64,000 bases of DNA from Lactobacillus sp. GTDB taxonomy: Bacteria; Bacillota; Bacilli; Lactobacillales; Lactobacillaceae. The position numbers were made by a program, and so were the translations under genes. The notes under the pieces are model-generated. The model was given only the letters and a program-made list of their open reading frames with translations, was not told the origin of the DNA and ran no database searches. Of this stretch, positions 7,899 through 16,852 are shown in pieces; within the stretch, counting starts at the first letter, position 1; each line of letters starts with the position of its first letter. The stretch lies in NCBI GenBank assembly GCA_022484695.1, contig JAKVKU010000002.1:1-64000 (forward strand). Reading direction: 5' to 3'.

Positions 7899-9529
7899 TA
7901 CACTAAAACCTCCTCAGGATTTAAAGACGCCAAATGGTCGTCTAATAGGGTTTGAAAATAAGCTAAATCTAGCCGGGAGAAATAGGCATAAAAGGTTTCG
8001 CCAGCTGTTTGGTGGGCTTGATAATCTTGTAAGATGGCCCCCACGGCGCCGGGCAACTGATCCTTAGTAAATTTGCCTGTTAACAACTCATTAAAGTGGC
8101 CGCCGTTTAATAAACTACCCCCCACGGAGAGTTTGTAAGCTTCCACCCGTTCCCCAGCAGCGGTTTTGGCGTGAATGCCTTCAATGCCGATGTCGGCAAT
8201 GCTCCGATGGGCACAGCCGTTACCACAACCGGTGAGGGTGATATGGGGTGGCTGTTCAAATTGGAACTTGGCATCTAATTGGGCCAAAAGGGGTTTGAAA
8301 ATCTCTTTGGTATGGGCATTGGCCAAGTTACAATACTCAGCCCCGGTACAAGTCGTGCCAAAATCAATCAATTTTTGCGGCTGATAGGAGAAGTCTTTAA
8401 AAATAGCCGCCGCTTTGACTGCTGGTAGGTCAGCGGCTTTGATCCAAGGAATGATCAGGTTTTGACTGTGGTCAAAGCGCAATTCATCGCGGCCATATTG
8501 CCGGGCCAAGTCCACGAAGGCTTGGAACTGGTCAGCTTTTAAGCGGCCAGCGGGGATGCTGACCCCCACGTAATAGTAGCCGGCTTGTTTTTGGGGATGT
8601 AAGCCTAAAGCAGTGCCATTGGTCCAGCCCTTCACCAAACTTTGGCCAGCGGTTTGTAAATCTGGCAACTGTTCCCGAATTTTTGCTTCAAACTTGGCAA
8701 TGCCCCAATCTTGGATCAAGAATTTTAAACGGGCTTTGCCCCGGGAGCGGCGATAACCGTTATCCCGGTATAACTGGACCACCACTTCGGCTAAATCGGG
8801 GACTTGATCAGCGGTGACAAAAATATTGCTGGCTAGGCCCAAATAAGGTTTCATCCCCAGGCCGCCGCCAATTTTCACATTAAAGCCTTGGACTGCTTGG
8901 CCATCGATTGTCTTAACAGCAGGGATCAGGGCGAGGTCATTGATCTCGGCATTGCCGGCGTTAAAAATATTCGTATTGATGGAAATTTTCATTTTCCGGG
9001 GCAGGTTAGAATAATCCCGATTGCCTTGGAAACGGCGGTTCACCGCTAAGACCGTTGGCCGGGTGTCAAAGAGTTCATTGGGGTCGATGCCAGCCAGGGG
9101 ATTATCGATGACGTTTCTGGTAATATCGCCTTCAGCCCCAGCGGTGGTCAGACCAACGGCTTCAATACCGGAAAAAATGTCCACCAGTTTTTCAAAGGGG
9201 ATCCAGTGGTATTGCACCGCTTGGCGGGTGGTCAGGTCAATGTCGCCATGACCATAATCCCGGCCGATTTGGGCCAAGTGGTCTCCTTGGGCCACAGTGA
9301 TTACGCCACCGGGAATCTTCACCCGCATCATGAATAAGCCTTTATCCTGGGGTTTTTGCACCGTTAAACCGGCATATTTGAAATACATATAGTAGCTCTT
9401 ATCGATTTCTGAAAAGGGCTTTTTAATTAGTTCAGGTAAATCTTTGAAGACGTCTAAGCCATCTTCTTGTAGTTTATTTTGTTCATTTTTGTTCAGGCGC
9501 TCTGCCGCCCAGGTTACGCTGTAACTCAT
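7898..9529 (-). CDS. cysI: Assimilatory sulfite reductase hemoprotein (CysI)
   Basis: CysI reduces sulfite to sulfide with six electrons at a coupled siroheme-[4Fe-4S] centre. The four ligand cysteines are present as C-x5-C (TTCTGAEYC, near residue 391) and C-x3-C (GCGNGC, near 435). The 543 residues contain the two sulfite/nitrite reductase repeats, with a first-repeat segment DLTTRQAVQYHW. AAGGAGG precedes the ATG. The gene lies 11 bases downstream of cysN, with flavodoxin immediately after. No CysJ is encoded in the window, so electrons probably come from the neighbouring flavodoxin. Confidence 0.94.
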   Translation of the reverse strand: MSYSVTWAAERLNKNEQNKLQEDGLDVFKDLPELIKKPFSEIDKSYYMYFKYAGLTVQKPQDKGLFMMRVKIPGGVITVAQGDHLAQIGRDYGHGDIDLTTRQAVQYHWIPFEKLVDIFSGIEAVGLTTAGAEGDITRNVIDNPLAGIDPNELFDTRPTVLAVNRRFQGNRDYSNLPRKMKISINTNIFNAGNAEINDLALIPAVKTIDGQAVQGFNVKIGGGLGMKPYLGLASNIFVTADQVPDLAEVVVQLYRDNGYRRSRGKARLKFLIQDWGIAKFEAKIREQLPDLQTAGQSLVKGWTNGTALGLHPQKQAGYYYVGVSIPAGRLKADQFQAFVDLARQYGRDELRFDHSQNLIIPWIKAADLPAVKAAAIFKDFSYQPQKLIDFGTTCTGAEYCNLANAHTKEIFKPLLAQLDAKFQFEQPPHITLTGCGNGCAHRSIADIGIEGIHAKTAAGERVEAYKLSVGGSLLNGGHFNELLTGKFTKDQLPGAVGAILQDYQAHQTAGETFYAYFSRLDLAYFQTLLDDHLASLNPEEVLV

Positions 9530-9540
9530 GAATGTCCTCC

Positions 9541-11229
9541 TTATAGTTCCTCTATTAGAATACTATGATAAACATTAAAGTCCAGCCATTTTTGGTAAAA
9601 TTCGGATTTTGTTTTATCGTTTAAGCTTTCTTGCTCATCTAAGAAGGTGCGCAACGCTTGGGGGTTGTGAATATGCAGTTGGGCCCCCAGCTGATTCACC
9701 AGTGGCAAGGACCAGTCCAGGTCTTGTTCCAGGTCAGTAGCACCTTCAAAGTGGCCGTTACGAATGGTTAAGATACGATTAGAATCCGGCAGCAGGATAT
9801 GGAAATCCGTGGGGTAGTGGTAACCCGGACCCGTTATCGGTAGGGCATCGTGGAGTTGGAATTGAGCTTGAGGCGTGGTGGCAGTGATTTTACTGCCCAC
9901 ACTCAAGCGATAAGTGGCAAATAAGTTCACCGGATACAGGTGCTTATCGGCGGCAAAGACGGTGCCTTCAGGGGCTTCCACGCCGGCATAAGCTTCGGTG
10001 ACCGTCCCGCCCCCAGCCACATCATAGCCATCCACGATCACAAAGCGACCGGTGGCCGGTTGTTGGCTGAAAAAGTCATAAACCAGGGGATGTTCCAATT
10101 GGAAGACCACTTCGGCCACATCATTGAGCTGGACATTGGTGGGCTTGGCCTGGGCTTTTAGGGTCCCGGCATCAGTAACTTTTAAAATCTTTAAGACCTT
10201 AGCGGCCACTTGTTGGGTGGCAATTTTCAAACGATAGGTTTTACCGGTTTCCAAAGGCGCCGCCCCCATCCAAAATAAATTGGTTTGTAAAACGGTGGTC
10301 ACCGTGGGCTGCTGGGCTTCCGCGGTCTTGGTGATGATTTCCCCCCGTTGATTAAAGAATTCATCTTTTAACAAAACCCCCACCGATTGGCCGGCAGTGG
10401 CTTTTGTCTTAGCATCTTTAGGGGCCCAGTGGGCAAAGCCGGCGACTTCTGTTTGGCGGCCGCTGGGATAAATAGTCACTTGATCGCCCTTGGCCAGGGT
10501 ACCGGCTTCAATGCGCCCGGCAATGATGCGTTGGTCGTCGAATTTAAAAACATCCTGAATGGGCAGGCGCAGGGGCCGTTGATCGAGATCATCTTTAGGT
10601 TTGATGCCATCTAAGGTATCAATAAAGCTTTGACCGTGATACCAGGGCATTTCTTTAGACACACTTAGCAGGTTTTCGCCATAATAGGCGGACAGGGGTA
10701 AATAGCCGCTGGGGGTGACGTTTAAGGTCTTTAAGAAATCCCCGACTTGGGCTTTCACCGCTTCAAATTGAGCCTGTTCATAATTCACCAAGTCCATTTT
10801 ATTGATCAAGACATAAATCTTTTCGATGCCTAACAAATGAAGGATATAAGCGTGGCGCTTTGTTTGTTCTTCCACGCCCCGGGAAGCGTCCACAATTAAG
10901 AAGGCCACTTCGGCGTTAGATGCCCCGGAAATCATATTTTTCAAAAATTCCGAATGGCCGGGGGCATCGATGATCACGTAATCTCTTTTTTTAGATTGAA
11001 ATTGTAATTGGGTGGTATCAATGGTGATACCTTGTTTTTGTTCTTCTTCAAAGGCGTCCAATAAATAGGCGTATTCAAAGGGCTTGCCGGTTTCTTTAGC
11101 GATATGCTTCACCTTATCGATGGTGCCTTCAGGTAAGGCATGGGTGCTATATAACAGGCGGCCAATGACCGTGGACTTTCCGTGGTCCACGTGGCCTACC
11201 ATAACAATGTGTAATGCTGGATCATTCAT
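9541..11229 (-). CDS. cysN: Sulfate adenylyltransferase subunit 1, GTPase (CysN)
   Basis: CysN is the EF-Tu-like GTPase that drives the CysD reaction, ATP + sulfate to APS + PPi. GHVDHGKST (residues 12-20), DAPGHSEF and NKMD are the GTP-binding motifs, followed by two beta-barrel domains. At 562 residues it is about 90-130 longer than proteobacterial CysN. The extra C-terminal part (about residues 440-562) contains no APS kinase P-loop, so this is not a CysNC fusion. It follows cysD by 16 bases. Confidence 0.92.
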   Translation of the reverse strand: MNDPALHIVMVGHVDHGKSTVIGRLLYSTHALPEGTIDKVKHIAKETGKPFEYAYLLDAFEEEQKQGITIDTTQLQFQSKKRDYVIIDAPGHSEFLKNMISGASNAEVAFLIVDASRGVEEQTKRHAYILHLLGIEKIYVLINKMDLVNYEQAQFEAVKAQVGDFLKTLNVTPSGYLPLSAYYGENLLSVSKEMPWYHGQSFIDTLDGIKPKDDLDQRPLRLPIQDVFKFDDQRIIAGRIEAGTLAKGDQVTIYPSGRQTEVAGFAHWAPKDAKTKATAGQSVGVLLKDEFFNQRGEIITKTAEAQQPTVTTVLQTNLFWMGAAPLETGKTYRLKIATQQVAAKVLKILKVTDAGTLKAQAKPTNVQLNDVAEVVFQLEHPLVYDFFSQQPATGRFVIVDGYDVAGGGTVTEAYAGVEAPEGTVFAADKHLYPVNLFATYRLSVGSKITATTPQAQFQLHDALPITGPGYHYPTDFHILLPDSNRILTIRNGHFEGATDLEQDLDWSLPLVNQLGAQLHIHNPQALRTFLDEQESLNDKTKSEFYQKWLDFNVYHSILIEEL

Positions 11230-11245
11230 AAATTGATCTTCCTTT

Positions 11246-12046
11246 CTACATGTAACCGGCTTGCCGGAGTTTTTGCATAGCGTAGGCGTCTTCTTTATCC
11301 TGGGCCCGGCCCGCGCGTTCGCTGACGTTAGTACCTTTTAATTCAGCAATGATCTCAGTGACGTTCTTAGCATCAGAAGGCACGGAACCGGTACAAGGGG
11401 CGCAACCTAAACTGCGATAGCGCCGGTGATTCTTGGCGAAATACAAGTCGATGATGGGCACGTTTTCCCGTTGAATGTATTCCCAAATATCTAACTCCGT
11501 CCAGTGCAGCAAAGGATGGACGCGGATATGGTGGCCTTTAGGGAAGTCAGTTTTGAATTCGTCCCATAGTTCTGGAGGTTGGTTGGTATAATCCCATTTA
11601 TCTTTTTGGTCTCTTTCCGAGAAGATCCGCTCCTTTGACCGGGAACCTTCTTCATCTTGGCGGACACCCACGATCAAGCCATCAAAGCCGTATTTTTTCA
11701 CCACTTGGTTCAAAGCTACGGTCTTTAAAGCCCCACAGCACATCAAGCGGCCGAGCTTAGGATTCATCCCATCTTCGACGGCCTGTTCATTGGTATACAC
11801 GATCAAATCAAGATTCAATTCTTTAGCTGTTTTATCCCGGTATTCGATAACCTCTGGCATTTCAAAGCTGGTGTCCACGTGAATAAAAGGGAAGGGGGTG
11901 TGGCCGTAAAAAGCTTTTTTCACCAGCCACAATAAAACCGTGGAGTCTTTACCGATGGACCATAATAATCCTAATTTTCCTAAATTCTTATAAGCTTCCC
12001 GCAGAATGTAGATGCTTTCTGCTTCTAGTTCATCCAAATGATCCAT
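11246..12046 (-). CDS. cysD: Sulfate adenylyltransferase subunit 2 (CysD)
   Basis: CysD is the catalytic ATP-sulfurylase subunit of the PP-loop family. The nucleotide loop WSIGKDSTVLLW (around residues 29-40) is clear, as are the conserved HVDTSFEMPEVIEYRD and CxGxLKT-like segments and the C-terminal RRYRSLGCAPCTG motif that separates CysD from CysH. The 266-residue length is somewhat short of the ~300 of E. coli. It lies between the APS reductase genes and cysN, so activation and reduction of sulfate are cotranscribed. Confidence 0.93.
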   Translation of the reverse strand: MDHLDELEAESIYILREAYKNLGKLGLLWSIGKDSTVLLWLVKKAFYGHTPFPFIHVDTSFEMPEVIEYRDKTAKELNLDLIVYTNEQAVEDGMNPKLGRLMCCGALKTVALNQVVKKYGFDGLIVGVRQDEEGSRSKERIFSERDQKDKWDYTNQPPELWDEFKTDFPKGHHIRVHPLLHWTELDIWEYIQRENVPIIDLYFAKNHRRYRSLGCAPCTGSVPSDAKNVTEIIAELKGTNVSERAGRAQDKEDAYAMQKLRQAGYM

Positions 12047-12062
12047 AATAACTTCCTTTCAA

Positions 12063-12386
12063 TTAATACTTATTGGCTTTTTGCCGTTCGGTGATAATTT
12101 GTTGCAGGATACAGCCATCTTTGCAGGCGGTCCAGTCAATTTCTTTTTTGCTGACGGCGGCGGTCAAACTGGCGCCCTTACCGCCAATGTCGGATCCGAT
12201 GTAAAATTCGATGGCTTGGACGGGGCAGACCTTGACACAAGACATGCAGCCCCAACATTCATCCGGATAGGCCATTTGGGCTTTGCGGTCTTTGCCGCTC
12301 CCCACCATTTGAATCAGATTGCCGGGGCAGATCTCGGCACAGCGGCCACAGCCATTGCACTTTTCTGGGTCAATTCGAATGCTCAT
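12063..12386 (-). CDS. aprB: APS reductase iron-sulfur subunit (AprB-like ferredoxin)
   Basis: This 107-residue protein has two complete [4Fe-4S] motifs, CNGCGRCAEICP and CWGCMSCVKVCP. Canonical AprB has a long C-terminal tail that wraps AprA; here only a short tail with two further cysteines remains. It sits next to the AprA-like flavoprotein and overlaps its end by 17 bases, so it is most likely the electron-transfer subunit of the APS reductase. The second ATG (12386) is chosen because GCGAG lies nine bases upstream; the ATG at 12395 would add three residues. Confidence 0.82.
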   Translation of the reverse strand: MSIRIDPEKCNGCGRCAEICPGNLIQMVGSGKDRKAQMAYPDECWGCMSCVKVCPVQAIEFYIGSDIGGKGASLTAAVSKKEIDWTACKDGCILQQIITERQKANKY

Positions 12387-14052
12387 ACACGTCATCTCGC
12401 TTTACAAAATCTCGATAAATTATCTGAATGTCGCCATCTTTATAGACGGAATTCACATATTTGTTAAATTGGCTGTCGGGCTCTGGAAAGTCCAGGTTCT
12501 CCGCAAAGCTATGCCAGCGGGTTTCTTTGCGGGCTGCTAAATGGGCGATGACGCAAAGACAAACCACTAGGCGCTCCTTGACCTCGTATAAACTCATTAG
12601 TTCATGCATATTGGCCACGGGGGCTTGTTCAATGGTCTGCTGCAGCTGTTTGATCTTGATAGCGGCAGTTTTTAAACTGGCTTCGGTATAGCCATAGTAC
12701 TGGGAAATCCCCCCAGCGTATTGATCCATCACGGTCTGCATAGCTTGTTCCACCGTGGCAATGCTGGGATTGTTGGGGTCATTTTCAAAATAGGCTAAAC
12801 CCCGTTGGATCAAGGCGTCAGCTTGTTGGGCAATGGCCGCCGGTTGGGGCCCGGGCGTTGTTTGCAATTGGGCGACAATGGCTTCAGCGGCGATATCGCC
12901 TTCAGCTAAGGCCCCGGTAACGTATTTTTGCGGCGCACCGCCGGCCACATCCCCGGCAGCGTATAAGCCGTGGATGGTGGTTTGGCGATCGGTACTGACC
13001 CAATAGCCGCTGGCACAGTGGCCCCCCACGATATAAGGTTCGGTGCCTTCAATTTCCACATTGTGGGTTTTAGGGCCACCGCTTTCCAGCCAGCGCAGGG
13101 TTTGGGCGGGGTTCATATTCAAATAGGCATGGTATAAATCTTGTTCTTGTTGGGCTGTGATGTCTGTGGTTTTTAAGTAACACGGGCCGCGGCCGGCTTT
13201 ATTTTCTTGAACGGTACCATAAACCCGTTCGGATGTTTTCAGGCCGTATTTGGTTTCATAAACGTCCCCTAGACTGTTGATTTGCTTGGCCCCAACGCCT
13301 TGGGCAATAGTGCCAGTGGGGGCGATGGTGTCTTTACAACGCAGGGCAATAAAGCGCATTTCAAAGGTGGTCATCTCAGCCCCGGCCCGGATGCCCATGG
13401 CATAACCCGCCCCGGTATTAAAGGGGGGATACCACATTTTGTGTTTGGAAAAACCGGGATTGTTGGGGCGATAAAGCCCCGACGCCCCACCGGTAGCCAC
13501 TAGGACCGCCTTGGCGTAAAAGGTGTAGGCCACTTGGTCTCTGGGGCTAAAGCCCACGGCCCCATAAATTTGCTGGTCTTGGACTAAGAAATCGGTGATG
13601 TTCACATGATTGACAATTTTCACATGGCGCTGTCTGCGAGCGCCCTTGGCGAGAATTTCTTTAATGTTTTCCCCGTTGATTTTAATATTGCGATTGCCCC
13701 GGGGGACATAGTTGCCGTTTTCATCCTTTAAAATCACCAGGCCCATTTTTTCCAAATCAGCAGTGACTTGGTTTAACCGTTGGCTCAAAGTCAGCAGCAG
13801 GTCTTCTCGGACAATGCCATTGGCATCATTTTTGGCATAATCCACATAGAAGTCGGGGGTTTTGCCCTTGGTGATATAGGCGTTTAGAGCATTGACGCCA
13901 GCGGCTAGACAGCCACTACGGCGCACGTCGGCTTTTTCAGCGATGACGATTTTTAACTGGGGATTTCGTAAGGCGGCTTGTTTGGCGGCGTAACAGCCAG
14001 CCGCCCCACCGCCAATGATCAATAAGTCGGCGGTGATAATCTTGGTTTCCAA
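12370..14052 (-). CDS. aprA: APS reductase flavoprotein subunit (AprA-like)
   Basis: This FAD protein of the fumarate reductase/AprA family (560 aa) probably reduces APS to sulfite and AMP. The FAD-binding GGGAAG lies at residues 14-19, and ATGGASGLYRPNNPG, FNTGAGYAMGIRAGAEMTTFEMRF and GLYAAGDVAGGAPQKYV are typical of AprA. The start is a TTG at 14052 with GGAGG nine bases upstream. Its position between the sulfate transporter and cysD, with no CysC or CysH in the operon, supports direct APS reduction rather than a fumarate reductase role. The enzyme is best known from dissimilatory sulfate reducers; here the context is assimilatory. Confidence 0.87.
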   Translation of the reverse strand: METKIITADLLIIGGGAAGCYAAKQAALRNPQLKIVIAEKADVRRSGCLAAGVNALNAYITKGKTPDFYVDYAKNDANGIVREDLLLTLSQRLNQVTADLEKMGLVILKDENGNYVPRGNRNIKINGENIKEILAKGARRQRHVKIVNHVNITDFLVQDQQIYGAVGFSPRDQVAYTFYAKAVLVATGGASGLYRPNNPGFSKHKMWYPPFNTGAGYAMGIRAGAEMTTFEMRFIALRCKDTIAPTGTIAQGVGAKQINSLGDVYETKYGLKTSERVYGTVQENKAGRGPCYLKTTDITAQQEQDLYHAYLNMNPAQTLRWLESGGPKTHNVEIEGTEPYIVGGHCASGYWVSTDRQTTIHGLYAAGDVAGGAPQKYVTGALAEGDIAAEAIVAQLQTTPGPQPAAIAQQADALIQRGLAYFENDPNNPSIATVEQAMQTVMDQYAGGISQYYGYTEASLKTAAIKIKQLQQTIEQAPVANMHELMSLYEVKERLVVCLCVIAHLAARKETRWHSFAENLDFPEPDSQFNKYVNSVYKDGDIQIIYRDFVKRDDVYEHSN

Positions 14053-14113
14053 TTGATGCAGCCTCCTCGGATAGTTAGTGTTAAAAAGTTTAAGTTGATG
14101 TTTTTAGCAAGTC

Positions 14114-15166
14114 TTATAGAACTTGAATTTGGCGTTGGGCGGTATTTTGCGCTTTGAGGATTTGGCTTTGGTTATTTTGAAAAACCACTAAGCGTTCGAT
14201 GGTGATTTGGACTTGTTCGCCAATGCCTAACGGCGTGGCCCCGGCATCCCAGTAGGCTAGAAGCTTTTGACCCTGGATGTCCAAAGCCACGTTGGTGGTT
14301 AAGCCTTTGAATTGTACCGCTTTGACCGTGGCACTTTGGCCAAAACTGGTGACTTTCTTACTAAGTTTATGGATATGGACATGCTCCGGGCGAATCTGCA
14401 CTTGGCAAGCCGTCTTGGGTAAGTCATAGCCGTTTAAATCGGGGTTTTTTAACAGACTGGAGTGGCCGATAAAGTTGGCGACGAATTCGTTTTGCGGTTG
14501 GTAATAAATTTCTAAGGGGGTGCCCACTTGTTGGATTTGGCCTTGATTCATCACCACGATTTCATCGGCGGTTTCAATGGCTTCCTCATGGTCATGGGTG
14601 ACGAAAATACTGGTGATGCCCACTTGATGGATCAAGTTCTTCAACCAGATCCGCAGTTCCTGGCGAATCTGGCTATCTAAAGCCGCAAAGGGCTCATCTA
14701 AAAATAAGACTTTGGGATTGGGAGCAATGGCCCGGACGAAGGCCACCCGTTGTTTTTGCCCCCCGGATAATTGGTCCGGGTAACGTTGGGCCAAATCGCT
14801 CAGGCCAGTGAGATCCAGGAGTTCTTGGACCCGGGCTTTGATTTTGGCGGCCGGCCAGTGCTTGGTTTTTAAACCAAAGGCCACATTGTCATAAACGTTC
14901 AGATATCGGAAGAGGGCGTAGTTTTGAAAGACAAAGCCAATACCCCGCTCCTGGGGCTTAATGTCGTCCACGATGCGCCCGGCGATGGCCACTTGACCAG
15001 ATCCCGCTGTTTCTAAACCGGCCAAGACACGCAATAAAGTGGTCTTGCCGCAGCCGCTGGGACCCAATAGGGCGGTAAGTTTACCCTCTTGAACCCCAAA
15101 GTTAATATCATTTAAGGCACTTTGGCCGTTGAAGGCTTTGGAAATATGACGAATATCAATATACAT
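14114..15166 (-). CDS. cysA: Sulfate/thiosulfate ABC transporter ATPase (CysA)
   Basis: This is the importer ATPase of the CysA/PotA group, 350 aa. Walker A GPSGCGKTT (near residue 35), signature LSGGQKQR, Walker B FLDEPFAALD and H-loop VTHDHEEA are intact, and a TOBE-like regulatory domain follows from about residue 240. A good ribosome site, AAGGAG, precedes the ATG. It is the fourth gene of the operon, after sbp, cysT and cysW, and 61 bases before aprA with no terminator between. Confidence 0.92.
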   Translation of the reverse strand: MYIDIRHISKAFNGQSALNDINFGVQEGKLTALLGPSGCGKTTLLRVLAGLETAGSGQVAIAGRIVDDIKPQERGIGFVFQNYALFRYLNVYDNVAFGLKTKHWPAAKIKARVQELLDLTGLSDLAQRYPDQLSGGQKQRVAFVRAIAPNPKVLFLDEPFAALDSQIRQELRIWLKNLIHQVGITSIFVTHDHEEAIETADEIVVMNQGQIQQVGTPLEIYYQPQNEFVANFIGHSSLLKNPDLNGYDLPKTACQVQIRPEHVHIHKLSKKVTSFGQSATVKAVQFKGLTTNVALDIQGQKLLAYWDAGATPLGIGEQVQITIERLVVFQNNQSQILKAQNTAQRQIQVL

Positions 15167-15182
15167 ATGGAAGAACTCCTTT

Positions 15183-15995
15183 CTAGAATGTGGGACTGTT
15201 TTTTAACAGAACACGTTTGAGATAAATGATGGCAAAGGTACTGGCTAATAAAATCGTCGCCACCCCAAAGGCATCTTCAAATTTAAATTGGTTGTATAGG
15301 GATTGGACCAATAATGGCAGGGTCAAGGTCTTGCCCACGATATTGCCGGAAACCACGGCCACGGCCCCAAATTCTCCCATGGCCCGGGCGCTGGCTAAAA
15401 CCAGGCCCCCGGCCAGGGGGGTCTTGATGGCGGGCAACGTGATCTGGGTGAAAATCTGCCAGAAGTTTGCCCCTAAAAAAGCGGCGGTCTGTTCTTCTTC
15501 CCGGCCTCTGGCAATCAAGACGGGGACCAATTCCCGGGTGACAAAGGGAAACGTCACGAAGATGGTCACTAAAAAGATAGCCGGTGGGGCGAAGATGATC
15601 TGCAGGTTGAAGTGGGCCACCAACGGGGCCAACCAGCCAGTGCGGCCAAAGGTCAGTACAAAGATCAACCCCACAATAACCGGGGAAACGGACAAGGGTA
15701 AGTCGATCAAGGTGTTCAATAGGCGTTTGCCGGGGAAATCATGAAAGGCGATGATCCAAGCAGCACTAAGGCCCAGGATCAGGTTGACCCCTACAGAAAT
15801 CACGGTGGCCGCCACGGTTAAATTGAACGCCCGCAGCGTATTTAAGTTGGCCAGCAATTGCAGGTAATGCCCTAGACCATGACTGGCTGCTTGGCTGATG
15901 ACTAGGATAATGGGGAGGATCAGTAATAAGGCCATGAAGCCCCAGGCGATAATGATCAGGGGTAGTTTAATACGTTTACTTTGGAATTGTTTCAT
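15183..15995 (-). CDS. cysW: Sulfate ABC transporter permease (CysW)
   Basis: This 270-residue inner-membrane permease has six helices and the EAA-type loop FLGANFWQIFTQITLPAIKTPLAGG near residues 175-200, followed by ARAMGEFGAVAVVSG, a sequence characteristic of sulfate and molybdate permeases. Its start overlaps the cysT stop by 4 bases. Which of the two permeases is W and which is T rests on operon order, not on diagnostic residues. Confidence 0.9.
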   Translation of the reverse strand: MKQFQSKRIKLPLIIIAWGFMALLLILPIILVISQAASHGLGHYLQLLANLNTLRAFNLTVAATVISVGVNLILGLSAAWIIAFHDFPGKRLLNTLIDLPLSVSPVIVGLIFVLTFGRTGWLAPLVAHFNLQIIFAPPAIFLVTIFVTFPFVTRELVPVLIARGREEEQTAAFLGANFWQIFTQITLPAIKTPLAGGLVLASARAMGEFGAVAVVSGNIVGKTLTLPLLVQSLYNQFKFEDAFGVATILLASTFAIIYLKRVLLKNSPTF

Positions 15996-16828
15996 TTTTT
16001 ACCCAACCTTTTGTTTTCAAAATGACGTTGCAAGCTGTGGATGACGTAAATAAAGACAAAGGAGAATAGTAACATCACACAGGCAATGGCGGTGGCCCCG
16101 TTGTAGTCATGGGCTTCCAGTTTAAACATGATGGTCAACGGCGTGATTTCGGTTTTAAAGGGTTGGTTGCCGGCGATGAAGATGATACTGCCGTATTCGC
16201 CGATACTGCGGGCAAAGGCCAGGCCGAAGCCGGCGATCAAGGCGGGCAGGATTTCGGGGAAAATAACTTTACGAAAAATCAAATTGGGTTTGGCCCCCAA
16301 GGTCAAAGCAGCTTCTTGGTAGGTTTCATCCAGCTGCGCTAACACCGGCTGGACTTCGCGGACCACAAAGGGGATGGTCACAAAGACCATGGCAATGACG
16401 ATGCCGCTGAAAGTGTAAGCAATTTTGAGATTGAATTGGGCGGCGAATTGGCCTAACCAGCCTTTGGTGGAGAATAAAAACGCCAAGGCGATCCCGGCTA
16501 CAGCCGTGGGTAGGGCAAAGGGTAGATCCAACAGGGCATCTAAGAGCTTTTTGCCGGGAAACTCGTAGAAGGTCAAGACCCAAGCTAAGACCAAGCCTAA
16601 GATCACGTTGATCAAGGCCGCTGAAAAGGCGCCTTTAAGACTGACTAAGTAACTGGCCACCACCCGGCTGTCGGTGATGGTGTGGATAAAGGGCTGCCAA
16701 CCCATTTGGATACCGCTGATTAACAGCGAACAAAATGGAATCACGACGATTAAACTGAGCCCGGTAAGGGTAATACTTAAACCTAAACGATAGCCTGGAA
16801 TCAAGCGGTTTGTGGCACGTTGTTCCAT
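15992..16828 (-). CDS. cysT: Sulfate ABC transporter permease (CysT)
   Basis: This 278-residue six-helix permease, partner of the following permease, has an EAA loop (TLGAKPNLIFRKVIFPEILPA) and the conserved FARSIGEYGSIIFIAGN. It lies 24 bases after sbp and overlaps cysW by 4 bases. GGAGG precedes the ATG. Together with CysW it forms the sulfate channel through the cytoplasmic membrane. Confidence 0.9.
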   Translation of the reverse strand: MEQRATNRLIPGYRLGLSITLTGLSLIVVIPFCSLLISGIQMGWQPFIHTITDSRVVASYLVSLKGAFSAALINVILGLVLAWVLTFYEFPGKKLLDALLDLPFALPTAVAGIALAFLFSTKGWLGQFAAQFNLKIAYTFSGIVIAMVFVTIPFVVREVQPVLAQLDETYQEAALTLGAKPNLIFRKVIFPEILPALIAGFGLAFARSIGEYGSIIFIAGNQPFKTEITPLTIMFKLEAHDYNGATAIACVMLLFSFVFIYVIHSLQRHFENKRLGKK

Positions 16829-16852
16829 GGGTTGGCCTCCTTATATTGTCTA

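Noticed and set aside
12370-14052. Fumarate reductase or L-aspartate oxidase flavoprotein
   Set aside because: AprA-like segments, the adjacent two-cluster ferredoxin and cysDN in the same operon make APS reductase the better assignment.
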